A model generated the notes under the pieces. It searched no databases. It was given only the letters and a program-made list of their open reading frames with translations, and was not told the origin of the DNA. From Nansenia antarctica (Eukaryota; Chordata; Actinopteri; Argentiniformes; Microstomatidae), in the NCBI GenBank assembly GCA_963989245.1, contig OZ022349.1, forward strand, positions 1,106,253 to 1,170,252: DNA of 64,000 bases, written 5' to 3'. Each line of letters starts with the position of its first letter. Position 1 is the first letter of the stretch. The position numbers were made by a program, and so were the translations under genes. Shown piece by piece: positions 53,001-63,905 of this stretch.

Positions 53001-53875
53001 ATTACTGCTTTAAGTGCATCCCAGAGCATATTCGGAGCCACTTCCCCGTTATCGTTTATTTCAAGATATGTTCTAATTTCAGTCTTCATGGCCTCCCTTG
53101 TCTCTGGGTTATTCAGGATACTTGAATTCAGCCTCCATATTGTAGACCTTGGCTTTCTATTGAGACACACAGACATGTAAATAGGGCTATGATCAGAGAG
53201 GGCAATCGGTCCTATGTCACATTGACTTATTCTATGTAGGTCTCTATTGTAAATTAAAAAATAATCTATCCTTGAGTATACGGCATGGGGGGAGGAGTAG
53301 TGGGTGTAGTCCCGGCTGGATGGATACAATTCTCTCCAAACATCTATGATTCCCATTTCCTTCATTAATGCTTTTATCTTCCTACTTATAGGTTTTGACT
53401 CTGGATTACCGCTAGATGCATCCAATCTTGGGTTTAAACGAACATTAAAGTCCCCCCCACAGATTAAGATTCCCTGAGATTTTGTGGCCATTAAATCAAA
53501 TATCTGTCTATAAAACGTCCAGTCACTACCAGGAGGAGCATATACATTCAGTAAACTCACTAGGATTCCCTCTATTTTCCCTATTATCATTATAAACCTA
53601 CCATCTTTATCTTTAAACTCTGATATGTGTTCATAGGTCACTGTATTTGATAACAGTATGGCTACACCCCTCCTATGACCTGGTTCGTATGAGGATGAAT
53701 ATACATATTTAAAACCCAGTTTATTCAATTTGGCATGCTCTGTATTGGTAAGGTGGGATTCCTGTAGGTATGCTATTTGTATTCTATCTTTCTTTAATTT
53801 TGTTAGGACCTTCCTTCTTTTTATCGGGTTAAGTAAACCATTAACGTTAAAAGAAACTATTCTTATATCTTGCAT
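50081..53875 (-). CDS. L1 ORF2p: endonuclease and reverse transcriptase
   Basis: 1,264 codons without interruption. The N-terminal apurinic-type endonuclease has IVSFNVNGLLNPIKRRK, QESHL, ICGGDFNVRLNP, SRIDYFLI and LSDHSPI. The reverse transcriptase carries ISVIPKEGKDKLDCNSYRPI, SLDAEKAFDSVSW, RGTRQGCPASPLLFSLFIEP, the catalytic FADD in LGLFADDVLVYLTQ, then GYKLNIQKTQVL and IKYLGVNLP. A Cys/His cluster CGLNEANHYHVFWEC follows near the C-terminus. Nicks target DNA and primes reverse transcription of its own RNA there. Length is in the normal ORF2 range. The start is the first ATG (MQDIRIVSFNVNG), directly before the endonuclease. Confidence 0.96.
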   Translation of the reverse strand: MQDIRIVSFNVNGLLNPIKRRKVLTKLKKDRIQIAYLQESHLTNTEHAKLNKLGFKYVYSSSYEPGHRRGVAILLSNTVTYEHISEFKDKDGRFIMIIGKIEGILVSLLNVYAPPGSDWTFYRQIFDLMATKSQGILICGGDFNVRLNPRLDASSGNPESKPISRKIKALMKEMGIIDVWRELYPSSRDYTHYSSPHAVYSRIDYFLIYNRDLHRISQCDIGPIALSDHSPIYMSVCLNRKPRSTIWRLNSSILNNPETREAMKTEIRTYLEINDNGEVAPNMLWDALKAVMRGNIIATTSLIKKLRGQRLHDLEIKLKHLQRQHSNNLDNRVKQEMKDIRNEINEIGNQDIQKKLLFTKQKYYEVGGKSLKLLSYRLRKQQADNAIYKIRNPESGAIECKLDKIQQSFEKFYKTLYSQPQVDNNLQIESFLASLDLPSVTNEQNKDLVAEITIEELQSAISRLKANKSPGSDGFTAEWYRSFREQLAPTLLKAFNWVLQKREIPPSWREAIISVIPKEGKDKLDCNSYRPISVLQLDYRLFTSILSRRIDRILPKLIHLDQTGFIRQRQTQDNIRRSLHIIRHITQHGIEAALVSLDAEKAFDSVSWTFLYKVLSRFGFHESIIATFQALYDSPSARIKINGALSGSFTLERGTRQGCPASPLLFSLFIEPLSQWIRQNVEIKGIDMAAGEHKLGLFADDVLVYLTQPTQTIPKLMGLLKEYGTLSGYKLNIQKTQVLTLNYDPPNDIRGKYNLKWDADSIKYLGVNLPKDVSKLSDLNYGPLNVKLKSDVLRWSLIPFLSLSSRVESVKMNILPRLLYLFQTLPVEIPAKQFREWDKLISRYLWQGKKPRIRYKTLQLRKENGGFGLPCLREYYCAAQLRPVVCWCTPSYSARWKEIESAMTEGVQIAAIVADSELINNMTNKNNPWINVALKIWQETVKLCGIKDSLKMLRWCAYDTDFPPNKTDARFKVWVGKGLSNYLTFVHKGAFHSFESLQRKHGLEQNDFYRYLQVRHHFNQNLGGVSEEGVTGIMEVFTSASKSLICNKVVSRLYNGFRQINLKTVNTIYIKEKWEKEGNFTISGEDWDRLCKLQWETTCSNTWREFSWKNLTRFFITPLQKRHQGTGVACWRSCGLNEANHYHVFWECPNLVPFWREIHNNLEAIFEINIPFKCDTLYLGNISFENWDNNDRKLILILLVASKKAITRKWLKPDVPTVDEWIDIIHDIYVMEKMSYSLRIQVEKFYRIWTKWTGYVKPVRSDFC

Positions 53876-54258
53876 TTAGGTTATAACATGTGATATTTCC
53901 ATCATGTACATGAAAAGCTTCCCAGTCGCTACAGTAAACAGTTGTAAATGAAATACACAAACATAGTACTGAAAAATGAACAATGAACAATGAAATACAC
54001 AAAAATAGTACTGAACACTGAACTGGACTTCCAAAGGAAAAGGTGACATATCACCTTTGGTAATGAGGGGTGCTGGCCACTAAGTGGGGCCCCTCTGTTG
54101 CAAAAATAAAAAATAAAAAAGATGTGGCTCTTGGTCAATGACCGAATAGGCTGAAGGAAAAAAAAAGAGTCTAGTGACTGTCTATGAACTGTCGGTGTCA
54201 GCCTATGTTAACATCTTGAAAAAATAATAATAAGAGTCTCTGGGCTGAAGTGAATCAC
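53876..54258 (-). other. L1 inter-ORF spacer
   Basis: 383 bp between the ORF1 stop and the ORF2 ATG, A/T-rich, with no ORF. Longer than the spacer of mammalian L1. Confidence 0.8.
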
Positions 54259-55398
54259 TCACTCATTATCTGCTGTAGAATCCACATCGCCCCGACGAAA
54301 CTGCTTCAATCTCTCCCGGACTTGCTGCTGATGTTGGTTCTGGGCTCCACCCCTCCGGGGCTCGGTTGTTTCCCACGGTAGAAGTCGAGTCAGCGTTTCC
54401 TCCGTTATGCCCTTGTCCTTGGTCCCGCGAACAGCTCCGTCCAAGATGAATCCCCGTCTCCGCAGGTCCTCTGCTGCTTGTGTCGCGCTGTTATACATGA
54501 CGGTGCCTGTATCAAAAAAGACACGCATTCTAGCCAGCGGGGTCTGGAAGCGTATTCCCCTCTCCTTAAGCGCCTTCTTGATGGGTATATATTCCTTCCT
54601 TTTGTTCTGCACGTCCGTCGCATAATCATGGTCGAAAAAAACACGTTTGTTTTGGTAAGTGGGTTGCTTTTTCCAGGCGGTATAGAGGACCTTTTCTTTC
54701 ACTGTAAACTGGAGGAACTTGATGACCATGGATCGCGGTGGAGCTCCTCCGGGTGGTCTGGGCGCCAAGGCACGGTGGGCACGCTCTATCCCCAGGTCAC
54801 AGTCAAGATCACCTCCCAATTCTGACTTTATCAGTTTTTCAACAAACGCTGCTACGGAGGTACCCTCCGAGTCCTCTGGGATGCCGTAGATCCTGATGTT
54901 GTTGCGTCTAGACCTCCCTTCCAAGTCAGACACTTTATCTTGCAACGCCCGCTGATTACCAAGTAACTGGGTGAGGGCATCCTTGACACCAATGTCCCAC
55001 CGCTCCATTTCAGCCACACCGTCCTCCATCTGCCCCACGCGCTCCTCCGCCCCCTCCACTCGGCCTATCACGTCTTGGATTTGCTGGTTCACTCCTGTCG
55101 TGAGTTCATCCATTTGTTTCTTAATGTCCTCTCGGAAATCCGTGAGGAATTCGGAAAAGTCCTTTTTCAATTCAGCTTGCCAAGTTGTCATACCCGCATT
55201 CACGACTTCGCTCACCACTTTACGAATCGAGTCCAGCGTTTCATTCTCTCTCAAGCCTCCATCTTGTTCCGTCGGGGTAACGTTAGCTCTGTTGCTAGCT
55301 GCTCCGTCTTTCTCAGTTACTCTCTCAGATGGCTTTCGAACCCCAGTACCCTTTCTCTTATATTTGTCCCCCTCCATCATTACGTTGATATATATCAA
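54259..55398 (-). CDS. L1 ORF1p: RNA-binding chaperone (Transposase_22 type)
   Basis: 379 codons. A basic N-terminus is followed by a coiled coil (about residues 70-160: VGQMEDGVAEMERW, LGNQRALQDKVSDLEGRSRR). An RRM-like domain starts with NNIRIYGIPEDSEGTSVAAF, and then the C-terminal domain has AHRALAPRPPGG, PRSMVIKFLQFTVKEKVL and KRVFFDHDYATDVQNKRKEY. ORF1p trimers coat the element RNA. The first ATG (MIYINVMMEG) is used here; the MM pair a few codons on is an alternative. Confidence 0.93.
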   Translation of the reverse strand: MIYINVMMEGDKYKRKGTGVRKPSERVTEKDGAASNRANVTPTEQDGGLRENETLDSIRKVVSEVVNAGMTTWQAELKKDFSEFLTDFREDIKKQMDELTTGVNQQIQDVIGRVEGAEERVGQMEDGVAEMERWDIGVKDALTQLLGNQRALQDKVSDLEGRSRRNNIRIYGIPEDSEGTSVAAFVEKLIKSELGGDLDCDLGIERAHRALAPRPPGGAPPRSMVIKFLQFTVKEKVLYTAWKKQPTYQNKRVFFDHDYATDVQNKRKEYIPIKKALKERGIRFQTPLARMRVFFDTGTVMYNSATQAAEDLRRRGFILDGAVRGTKDKGITEETLTRLLPWETTEPRRGGAQNQHQQQVRERLKQFRRGDVDSTADNE

Positions 55399-55497
55399 TT
55401 CGAGTGCATAAAATATCTTGAATTAGGGGTAATTTAAGGCTGACACCGGAGCTCTGTTATCAGGCTGCCATCTCTGTTCGCGCGCCACCGGAAGTTC

Positions 55498-55512
55498 CCT
55501 TATTAAATTCTT
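55498..55512. repeat. Target-site duplication of the L1 (right copy)
   Basis: CCTTATTAAATTCTT, identical to 49778-49792. Confidence 0.95.
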
Positions 55513-55599
55513 AATTATATATTGTTTATATGGTGTGTGTCTCCCTTTTTGTTATGGCCCAGAGCCAGGTCGTAACAGTACCACCAAGCTGGTGAGGCC

Positions 55600-55753
55600 T
55601 GAGAGAGGTGGAGGAACCGGCAGCGTTTAGACCAGACCCACCTGCGGTCCCACACTGAGAGAGGTGGAGGAACCAGCAGCGTTTAGACCAGACCCACCTG
55701 CAGTCCCACTCTGAGAGAGGTGGAGGAACCAGCAGCGTTTAGACCAGACCCAC
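55600..55753. repeat. Tandem copies of an ank3 exon/intron junction
   Basis: A ~57-bp unit (GAGAGGTGGAGGAACCAGCA, GCGTTTAGACCAGACCCACC, TGCAGTCCCACTCTGA) occurs three times. The last unit overlaps the donor end of exon 55754-55965, so the CTGCAG|GTGGGT donor itself is repeated in the intron as possible decoy donors near 55641 and 55697. Confidence 0.85.
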
Positions 55754-55965
55754 CTGCAGTCCCACTCTGATCTTCTTGGTGAGCGCCCCCTCTGGGAAGG
55801 AGGCCTGGACCAGCGGCAGCGTGAGGCTGGACAGGTGCCCCCCCTCCGGGCCCATCTGGTTGCTCTCCTGCTTGATCCGGGACACCACCGCAAAGTACTG
55901 AGGGAAGTCCTTAGTGATGATCCGGCAGATGCGCTTCTTCTCCAGGTCGTCTGGACTGTCCAGTT
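55754..55965 (-). CDS. ank3: ank3 ZU5-1/ZU5-2 exon
   Basis: 212 bp. Encodes ELDSPDDLEKKRICRIITKD, FPQYFAVVSRIKQESNQMGP, EGGHLSSLTLPLVQASFPEG and ALTKKIRVGLQ. Acceptor CAG at 55966-55968, donor GTGGGT. Confidence 0.97.
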
Positions 55966-56886
55966 CTGCAAACACAACATGAGATGTCACTCCTCTGGTT
56001 TTACATCGATTAGGCAAAATTGTTAGGATTAACGTCCTTGTCCATTAATGCTTGATCTATGAGGACTACAGATGCAAATTAGCTCACAGCTAAATCAGGC
56101 ATATTTACTGTCACCATACTTTGTATAAGTGACTGTTCATTAATGTACACTGTCCTGACTAAAGAATAAAGATCTATCTATCTATCTATCTAATGTGTAA
56201 GGTTTCACTAAAAGCAGGTTAATGACATAATGACATTGTCTGTGTATTTAGAGATAACATTCTGACCAAAGTGAGTCATCAAATAACCGATTGGAAAATG
56301 CTCAGCTAATTCAAATACATTGAAACGTCATTGCCAATTAACAACGATTGATAGAAATCTGTTTTAGCGCAATTGGCGCTGTCGGCAGGAAAACGTTCTT
56401 ACTCTGAATAAATCTGAATGGATGACAAATGTAATCTCTTAATCTAAATCTTCAAATGTCTCCAATGGAGCATACTGTACATTGTTGTGGATTTCATTGA
56501 TTCTTAGTAGATTTAGTAGTAATATAAAAGCACAAAGATGTAAATTGGCTCTAATGAGGCCTTTAATTAAGCACAGCAGCTCAGAGAGAAAGTAAAAAAA
56601 ACAACAACGTGGGGCTGGACAATCCTTATATAGAGGTTTCCTCCCTCATGAGGTCACTACTGTTGCTTAACCAATCATAATCATATAAATCTGCGCCACA
56701 AGTTATTGTACAACAAGTTATTGCCACTGTCCACAGGCAGAATGTATTCTTATCAATGCCACAGTCATTGGCACATCTCTTACAGGAAGGGCAGGCCTTC
56801 CTTTAGTGGTCCATTGCCCAGAATGTAGAGAGACAGACTTTAATTCTCAGCATATTTGACATAAAACTACAACAACGTTCTCTAAC
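55966..56886. other. ank3 intron
   Basis: AT-rich, with a short CTAT microsatellite at 56170. No exon or mobile element recognised. Confidence 0.5.
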
Positions 56887-57041
56887 CTTCGTCCATGCCG
56901 TTGAGCAGCTGGTTCAGGTCCTCCGTCTTGCAGTCGTACTGGTGCTCCTTCCACGACTCCCCGTTCTCACTCCTCAGCATGATCAGCTCGCGCTCGTTCC
57001 CCCGCATGGAGCCAAAGTGGGGAATCTCCACTATGACCGGC
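56887..57041 (-). CDS. ank3: ank3 ZU5-1 exon, second part
   Basis: 155 bp. Encodes PVIVEIPHFGSMRGNERELI, MLRSENGESWKEHQYDCKTE, DLNQLLNGMDE. Forms part of the beta-spectrin-binding ZU5 surface. Donor GTTAGA. Confidence 0.97.
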
Positions 57042-57169
57042 CTGCAAGAGACCAAACCACAGGACCTTCTCAGCGGGGCGACACAGGGAGGAGAGACAGC
57101 AGTGTGTCTGTCACTCCTGACTAAGACAGAAGGATGTGAGATGTTGATTTTATATAACATCAGTTTACA

Positions 57170-57344
57170 CCCAGTAAACAAAGAGTCCAAAAGACGTCCT
57201 CAGGGAAGCCAGAATGTGGGTACAGATGACGTCTTTAGGATGTCTTATGGACTACAGACGTCATCTGGACGTCCGAGAAAGACGTCATCTGAACCCACAT
57301 TCTGGCTTCCCTGAGGACGTCTTTTGGACTCTTTGTTTACTGGG
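57170..57344. mobile_element. Palindromic MITE, copy 4 (shortest)
   Basis: 175 bp with the same ends. The middle is reduced. Possible 2-bp target duplication CA. See 24548. Confidence 0.85.
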
Positions 57345-57363
57345 CAGGGGGCAGTTTACTGGA

Positions 57364-57452
57364 CACAGATTAAGCCAAGTCCCGGACTAAATCACACTGC
57401 CAACGGAGTCCATTGCATTATGCGTTTAATCTAGGAGAAGGCTTCAGAAGGG
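57364..57452. mobile_element. Decayed copy of the 13570 MITE family
   Basis: CAGATTAAGCCAAGTCCCGG, ACTAAATCACACTG, GTCCATTG and TTTAATCTAGGAG match the left and right arms imperfectly. Confidence 0.5.
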
Positions 57453-58270
57453 TTAAAGGTCACATATTACACTCTTTTTAAAACTAGTTAATATCGGTCT
57501 CTGCGGTCCCTAAAACATGTGTTTTTTGCTGAAAATACCCCTCATATGAAGCATTCTAGCACGCCTCTCTACCCCTCTGTTCTAGTCCTGTTCCCCACGG
57601 GCTGTTTCTGTGTCTGTAGCTTTAAATGCTAATGAGCTGCTGTGCTAATCAAAGTAACATAACGTTGCCAAGCAAAGGAATTCCTGCAGTCTGACCAATT
57701 CTTTTTCACACGTGGATCGTTAAACTAACACCGTAAACATTATTGTGGATCCTGCAGCAAGTAACGACAGTAACTTTCTAGAAAACGACATCTAATAAAT
57801 TACTTCAGATGTTAGCGTTAGCTAGTGCTCAACTGCAAAAGAAACATGTTGTTCCTTACAGTTTATGTGTGTATGTGCGTTGTCAAAATATACCACAAAC
57901 ACAGCACTTTTCTTTTTATATACCGGTATACGTAAATCAACCTCGTCTGCAGTTTTGTCACAGACAGTTGTTAATGATTCCTCTTTCAGGAACATATTTG
58001 TGCCCAGTCCTGTTTTGTACTGACCCAGGTAAGCAGTCAGACACAAAGTGTTTAGCAAACACATTCAGGTTTCTGCTAACTGTAGCTGGGACGTTGCCAT
58101 AACAACTAAACTTCATCCACTCAGCTCTTCTGTCCTCTGAGGCTGCAGGCCGATGTAGCGCTTTGTGCTTGTCTGTGCAGCCAACGACAGAGCAGTTCCT
58201 ATGCTTAGCTTTTTTGCTTCGACATAATGCTGGCTAGTCGTGGGAAGAGATACTCAGATGGGGGCGGTAT
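57453..58270. other. ank3 intron, nothing recognised
   Basis: Unique-looking sequence with no supported exon. Confidence 0.5.
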
Positions 58271-58271
58271 A

Positions 58272-58586
<315 letters not shown>

Positions 58587-60869
58587 ATTCGATTTATATA
58601 GCGCTTTTCTAGACACTCAAAGACGCTTAAAAACGCTTAATTCTAACAAGACCCCACTTTACGTGTTTTCTGAAATGGGCCGCCCACAAAAAACTGACTG
58701 GGTTGTTTTATTTGACAGTTGGTGTGTTAGTAGGCCCGTCAGAGACCCAGCAGTGTAGCACAAGCACCGAAAAAGTGACTTTTTCATAATATGTGACCTT
58801 TAACCCTGACATGGTTCCAGTGATGTTCTAGATTGTTAAAACAAGGTGTTGGAGATGAGGATGGAGGAGGAGCCAAAATGGACCTGAAGTCTTTCATGGC
58901 AGCGCGACGTGTGGAATGGGGACAGTTTCATGTTGCTTGAATCAATAATATGGCACACAAGACGCATGTAGCAGTTAAACAAGACTTAAACAAGACTTAA
59001 ACAAGACTTAAAGCAGCACAGTCCTCTGAGAAGGGGAGGTGTAAGGAAGCAGGTCAAATGAGGTCAAACTGGGTAAGAGTTCCAGTATGGTGTGTAACCT
59101 CATAGAGGGAGACAGACTGTGAGTAACCATTGATGTACCGGTAGGTCTGATGTAATATGAAGTTCCACATAGAAGAATCACACATACAGTACCCTGGGTA
59201 AGTGATGGGACAGTGTAGCTTCTTTTGGCTCTAAACTCCCAACAGTTTGGATTTGAAATCACACAATTACTATGAGGTTAAAATAGAGGTTGCAGCTTTT
59301 ATTTGATGGTATGTGTGTACCATAATTGGTTGTAACAGTCAGAAAGTACAACACTTTTGATGCATTTTCAGGGTACCATGAGTGTGTTTCTGGTGAGTCA
59401 GATGTGTTCCGTCACATCCTTTGTGACACGTTCTGCAAGTGCTGATGAATCTGTCAGAACCACTGTTGGGTCCCCGGAAAAGTGAATCTGTACTTTAAAT
59501 CTCACAATAATTGTTTGATTTCAAATCCAAACCGTTGGCGTGTCGAGCCTCTGTCTCACAGTACGTACGCAGGGCTCTGTACACTCTGAAACAATAACCC
59601 AATAACAATAACCCACATACTGACAGATAACAGTGTCAGCTCAGGGATTCATCTCGTCAAACGAGTGTGTCATTTCTGAACTCCTGAATCATTCTCTCAC
59701 TGCCAAACCTAAAATACTGAACAGCTTGAACATCATCTACATCAGCTGGGTGTTCCTAATAATAACGTCTTGAGGTGACTCAGTTTCCACCTAAAACCTT
59801 TCTACTGAGTTCTACTGAATGACAACAAACACCCTGATACGGCAATACACGCAGAACACAACTAGGTCGATGGTAAGGCCCTGGAGACAACTGCAGTAAA
59901 CAGTCACATACAGTATCGTTGCTGGAAGCCAGTTTTAGAAAGGCATGTGACTAGCAGGGACCGACCACAGAGACTTCACAACCTTCTACATGTGACTAGC
60001 AGAGACCAACTACAGAGACTTCACAACCTTCTACCACATTCAGAAACAGACACCATCCTTGTTCTACTTGTTCTACCTCATAAGCCCCAATGTGTTTATT
60101 CAGTTTTAGTTCAACGATTGACCTGTCGCTAAGCCACACCCCAAAATAGAAATGGTCCAATCATATCACAGCAAAATTCACGACAGGCAGAAAACTCTGA
60201 CAGACAACTCGCTAATATCTGATGGTGAAAAGCTTCTAGACTAAATCTTCTTGTCATCTTTAAAAAAAAAACATGTCTATTACTTGCTGTGGTAAATCAG
60301 AAATCAGAAATTTGCCAACTCCCGCCATTGTAAGTCATTGAATGTCATTCAGTCACGGTCGGTCAGTCAGTCACTGTCAGTGAAGCGTTGTTTGTTTGTC
60401 CGAGTTTTCAAAGGCTTAGCGATTGGTCCATTGTTGTTGAAACTGCATTCTATGCGGCGATTTCCCAGATTAGGCCAGGTCTAGGACTGAATCACACGTT
60501 CATGGGAGACTCCATTGGAGATCTTATAGTCCAGACATGCGTGCATCTCCAAACCAGCCCTACTGATGTGATTAACCAAACAACTAATACTTATCTGTGT
60601 AGTTAACGAGATTGTCACTGTCCACCAAAAACTACTGTGAGTTTCACTGTCAGATAAGTGGACACAGAGATAGAAATATTCATTGAACATCAATAGGAAA
60701 TAGACCTAAAAACCTAAAGCCTTTTTTCTTTCAAAGAATTTCGAGATGTTGAGTTTACTTCAGATCCGATGAAGTCCTTAACATGACGACACGTAACGAA
60801 TGTGAGGTCCAGCCATCGTAAAAACCCAGTGAGGAAATCAGAAAGCTTGAGAAGAAGTCTTCGCCTCAG
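58587..60869. other. ank3 intron, little recognised
   Basis: No exon seen. Contains a decayed copy of the 13570 MITE at 60465-60541 (CCAGATTAGGCCAGGTCTAG, GACTGAATCACACGTTCATG, ATAGTCCAGAC). Confidence 0.5.
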
Positions 60870-61018
60870 AGTAGCGTTAGCCTCAGATTAGCCTTAGCCT
60901 CAGATTAGCCTTAGTCTCAGATTAGCCTTAGCCTCAGATTAGCCTCAGCCTCAGATTAGCCTTAGCCTCAGATTAGCCTTAGCCTCAGATTAGCGTTAGC
61001 CTCAGATTAGCCTTCATC
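60870..61018. repeat. ~18-bp minisatellite
   Basis: Repeated CCTTAGCCTCAGATTAG with CCTTAG, GCGTTAG and CCTCAG variants, about eight units. Confidence 0.9.
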
Positions 61019-62059
61019 TGTGTGCAGGAGAACTAAACATTGGTAAGGGACGACAGGTAATGACAGCAGGATGCTTGCAGTGAATCTCATGCACCAACAA
61101 GCGCAGTCCAGTCCAAACAGCCAACGTGAAACGTGATCGGTCTTTCAGTTCACTCAAAACAACAGTCAACTGAAAGCTTTTTGAGAGAAACAAAGGTTTC
61201 AAAATGGAGGTGGCCAGAAAACGGAATAGAAAATCAAAATAATGGGAGATGGCAATAATAATAATATCATCATCATCATCATCATCATCATATCTTGCAT
61301 GGAAGGTCTTCATGTCTTTCCTACGTACAGACGTACAGACGCTCCTACCCAACAAACTTTGTTCCTCGAGGCCCGAGCTGCAACATACGGCTAACCATGC
61401 TCTCTCCGTCGCTAAGCGAGGGCAGACTGCTGGGGAGGTGCAGTTTACTGATTAGCGTCCGTGCGGCGATAAGAGAAACAGAAGAGGAGGGCATAAACAA
61501 CAGATCTGTCAATCGTATAGAAAACGCTGCACTTTCTTTCCATGGCTTCAACTAGCAACAGTAACTAGCATCACTCAGTGAACGATCGTTCACTCAAACT
61601 CAAACAACGCCACATTGTGTTCAGTTGGTCTGGTCTCTTACGATCCACTGGCATCACAATGTTTTCTTTTCACTTTTGTCTCATTTTCGATCTCGCTCTT
61701 TCTTACGGCTTGCGTTTAGCTAGCGTAACTGGCTAGGTAACTGTTATGGAACACTGTGTCTAGGTGTCCAGTAAACCCTGTAACTGTCTGGGCTATGCTA
61801 AGCTAACGCCAGGAGATGGTGAGGGGGGACACACACCATGGTGGGGAAGTGGACAAGCAGCTTCTCTAGCTTCAGTACTGTAACTCCTAACCACTGAAAC
61901 ACCTCAACCTCAACTAACAATCAAACACGACAGAAAAAACTGATGGTTTCCATGGAGATGAGGAGGAGAGAAGCAGGACTTTGTCAGTCAACAAACAAAC
62001 GAACAAACCAAACCAAACACACAATCATCCAGAGCTAGCGAACGTAGTAAAACACCTAC
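61019..62059. other. ank3 intron, nothing recognised
   Basis: Short CAT microsatellite at 61265-61292. No exon seen. Confidence 0.5.
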
Positions 62060-62284
62060 CCCAGGAACTGAGCCCCGGCAGGGCCCACCTCCACCAGCCT
62101 GCTGGCCAGCCCCTCCCCCTCCACCATGGGCGGTGGCGACGCCAGCTTGTGCCTCTTGACCAGGCGACAGGTGATGCGCGTGGGCGCCGTGCACTTCCTG
62201 GGCGGGATGATGATGCGCATGCCGTTGTGGCGGCTGCCCCTCATGGAACCTCCCCTGGCGTCCACCATGAAGCTGACCAGGAAC
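62060..62284 (-). CDS. ank3: ank3 ZU5-1 exon, first in this window
   Basis: 225 bp, enters with one base and leaves with two. Encodes FLVSFMVDARGGSMRGSRHN, GMRIIIPPRKCTAPTRITCR, LVKRHKLASPPPMVEGEGLA and SRLVEVGPAGAQFLG, essentially the ankyrin ZU5-1 consensus. Acceptor CAG at 62285-62287, donor GTAGGT. The preceding exon lies outside the window. Confidence 0.97.
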
Positions 62285-63710
62285 CTGCGGGAGGGAGGGA
62301 GGGAGCGGAGGGGTGACGTACCCCGGTGAGCAGGGGCAGGAAAGAGAGAGGGCTAAAAACCAACCTCTGTTTATCAGTGACGACGCTTTCGCATGCTGTG
62401 ATCGTCAACACCCACACACTCATGAATGCACAAAAAGAGAGTGAGAGAGAGAGAAAGAGAAAGAGAGAGAATAGGAAAATGAGATATTGAGTTTTTCTTC
62501 ACCTGGCAGTTAGTCCGTCTTCTATAATGAGAAGTTGATTAAAGCTTAATAAAGCTATATTATTGATGATTTTAACAAGACTCTTGAGAGAGGTCTATAT
62601 ATTATTTATGTTTTTCAAACACATACTGTACTACTATATAAAGGAACACTGCCAAGTTAGAGCACTCTGAAGTCATTTGTGACCAATATTAAGCTAGTTT
62701 TCGTGTTACTGACAGAAAATGTTGCATTTCTCCAAGTAGGAAAACCTCAAAATGCATACCATACTTCGTCACCAGGTGATATGTTAAGGTGTATTGATGT
62801 GTTAAGGTGTCTCTGTGAACAAACGCATGACGGTTGCAGCATCACTTTACTTGAGGCACCCACTTAAGGAGGCTTATAGAACGCCCTAGAAACATATTCA
62901 TAACATATTCATAACATGTTCGTAGCACCGTACAGATACAGACCGATAGGCACAGCACAAAGAGGCCCCTTAGCTTAGCTTAGCATAGTCATATTCAACA
63001 TATCTCGTAGCCTTCGTAAGAGGTTGCTTCAAGTAAAGTGTTTTAACTGCTTTTGCATCCCATGACTACCTCTGGCGATGGACTGTGCTATCCTATTTTA
63101 CAGCATAAATAGCGTGTAGTACTGGCAAGAAGTGCGCCAAATAAATTCAAATCAAATCTTATACGAGATGCAACTGCCAACTCAAACCGCATATGACATT
63201 TGAGTGAAAATAAACACAGCGAAGCTGAAACAAAAAGGTGCGATAACGTCACCTATCGTGGGCTTACACTCTGGAACAGAACGCTAGCTAGGTATCTAAC
63301 CTGTAACACCTTTGTGTGTGTAATCTTTTGGTTCCTATGTGGTAAAACCAACCGCTTTAAAGACAAGATAGAACAAACACAGCATCTGCACTTGACACAC
63401 GGTCACAAGTTTGAAAGGTGAGGAAGAACAAGCTTGATATAGGTGACGAAGAGCATAAAATGAACAAGCACAGAGAGGAAGAGGAAACCGTGAGGAACAA
63501 CAGACACAATCATCACCTGGAGTCATACTGGGGGAGCGTAGAGGAAACGCTGTGGAGAGAAACCAGACAACCAAGGAGGACCACATCAAAGAGGTTCACC
63601 GTTAGGACTCAGAGACCAGAAACCAGAGACCAGAGTTAGGTCGTACAAAACTATACGTGACACAGTCTGGTGTTTCGGCATGTCGGCATCCGATTTAATG
63701 TTCAGACTTT
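62285..63710. other. ank3 intron, no exon recognised
   Basis: Short GA-rich stretch near 62440. No coding sequence from the ankyrin-repeat/ZU5 linker was found here. Confidence 0.5.
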
Positions 63711-63905
63711 CCCAGTAAACAAAGAGTCCAAAAGACGTCCTCAAGGAAGCCGGAATGTGGGTCCAGATGACGCCTTTCTAGGACGTCCAGATGACGTCTT
63801 TCTAGGACGTCCAGATGACGTCTAATGGACAGAATCCTAAAGACGTCATCTGAACCCACATTCCGGCTATCCTGAGGACGTCTTTTGGACTCTTTGTTTA
63901 CTGGG
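63711..63905. mobile_element. Palindromic MITE, copy 5
   Basis: 195 bp, ends CCCAGTAAACAAAGAGTCC and GGACTCTTTGTTTACTGGG. Possible TT(T) target duplication. See 24548. Confidence 0.85.

Larger units (their letters stand above)
49793..55497 (-). mobile_element. Complete L1-type LINE, both ORFs intact
   Basis: About 5.7 kb between perfect 15-bp target-site duplications, in the sense orientation of ank3 within one intron. Parts on the minus strand: short 5' UTR (55399-55497) beginning near GGGAACTTCCGGTGGCGCGC with GAGATGGCAGCC close behind (similar to the YY1 site at the start of mammalian L1), ORF1 (54259-55398), a 383-bp spacer, ORF2 (50081-53875), and a 3' UTR ending in an AATAAA near 49816 and a short A-rich tail (T run at 49791-49799). 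All features needed for autonomous movement are open. Confidence 0.93.

Noticed and set aside
62385..62480. Possible additional ank3 exon just upstream of 62284
   Set aside because: No ankyrin-like residues and no acceptor/donor pair; the sequence is GA-rich intron.
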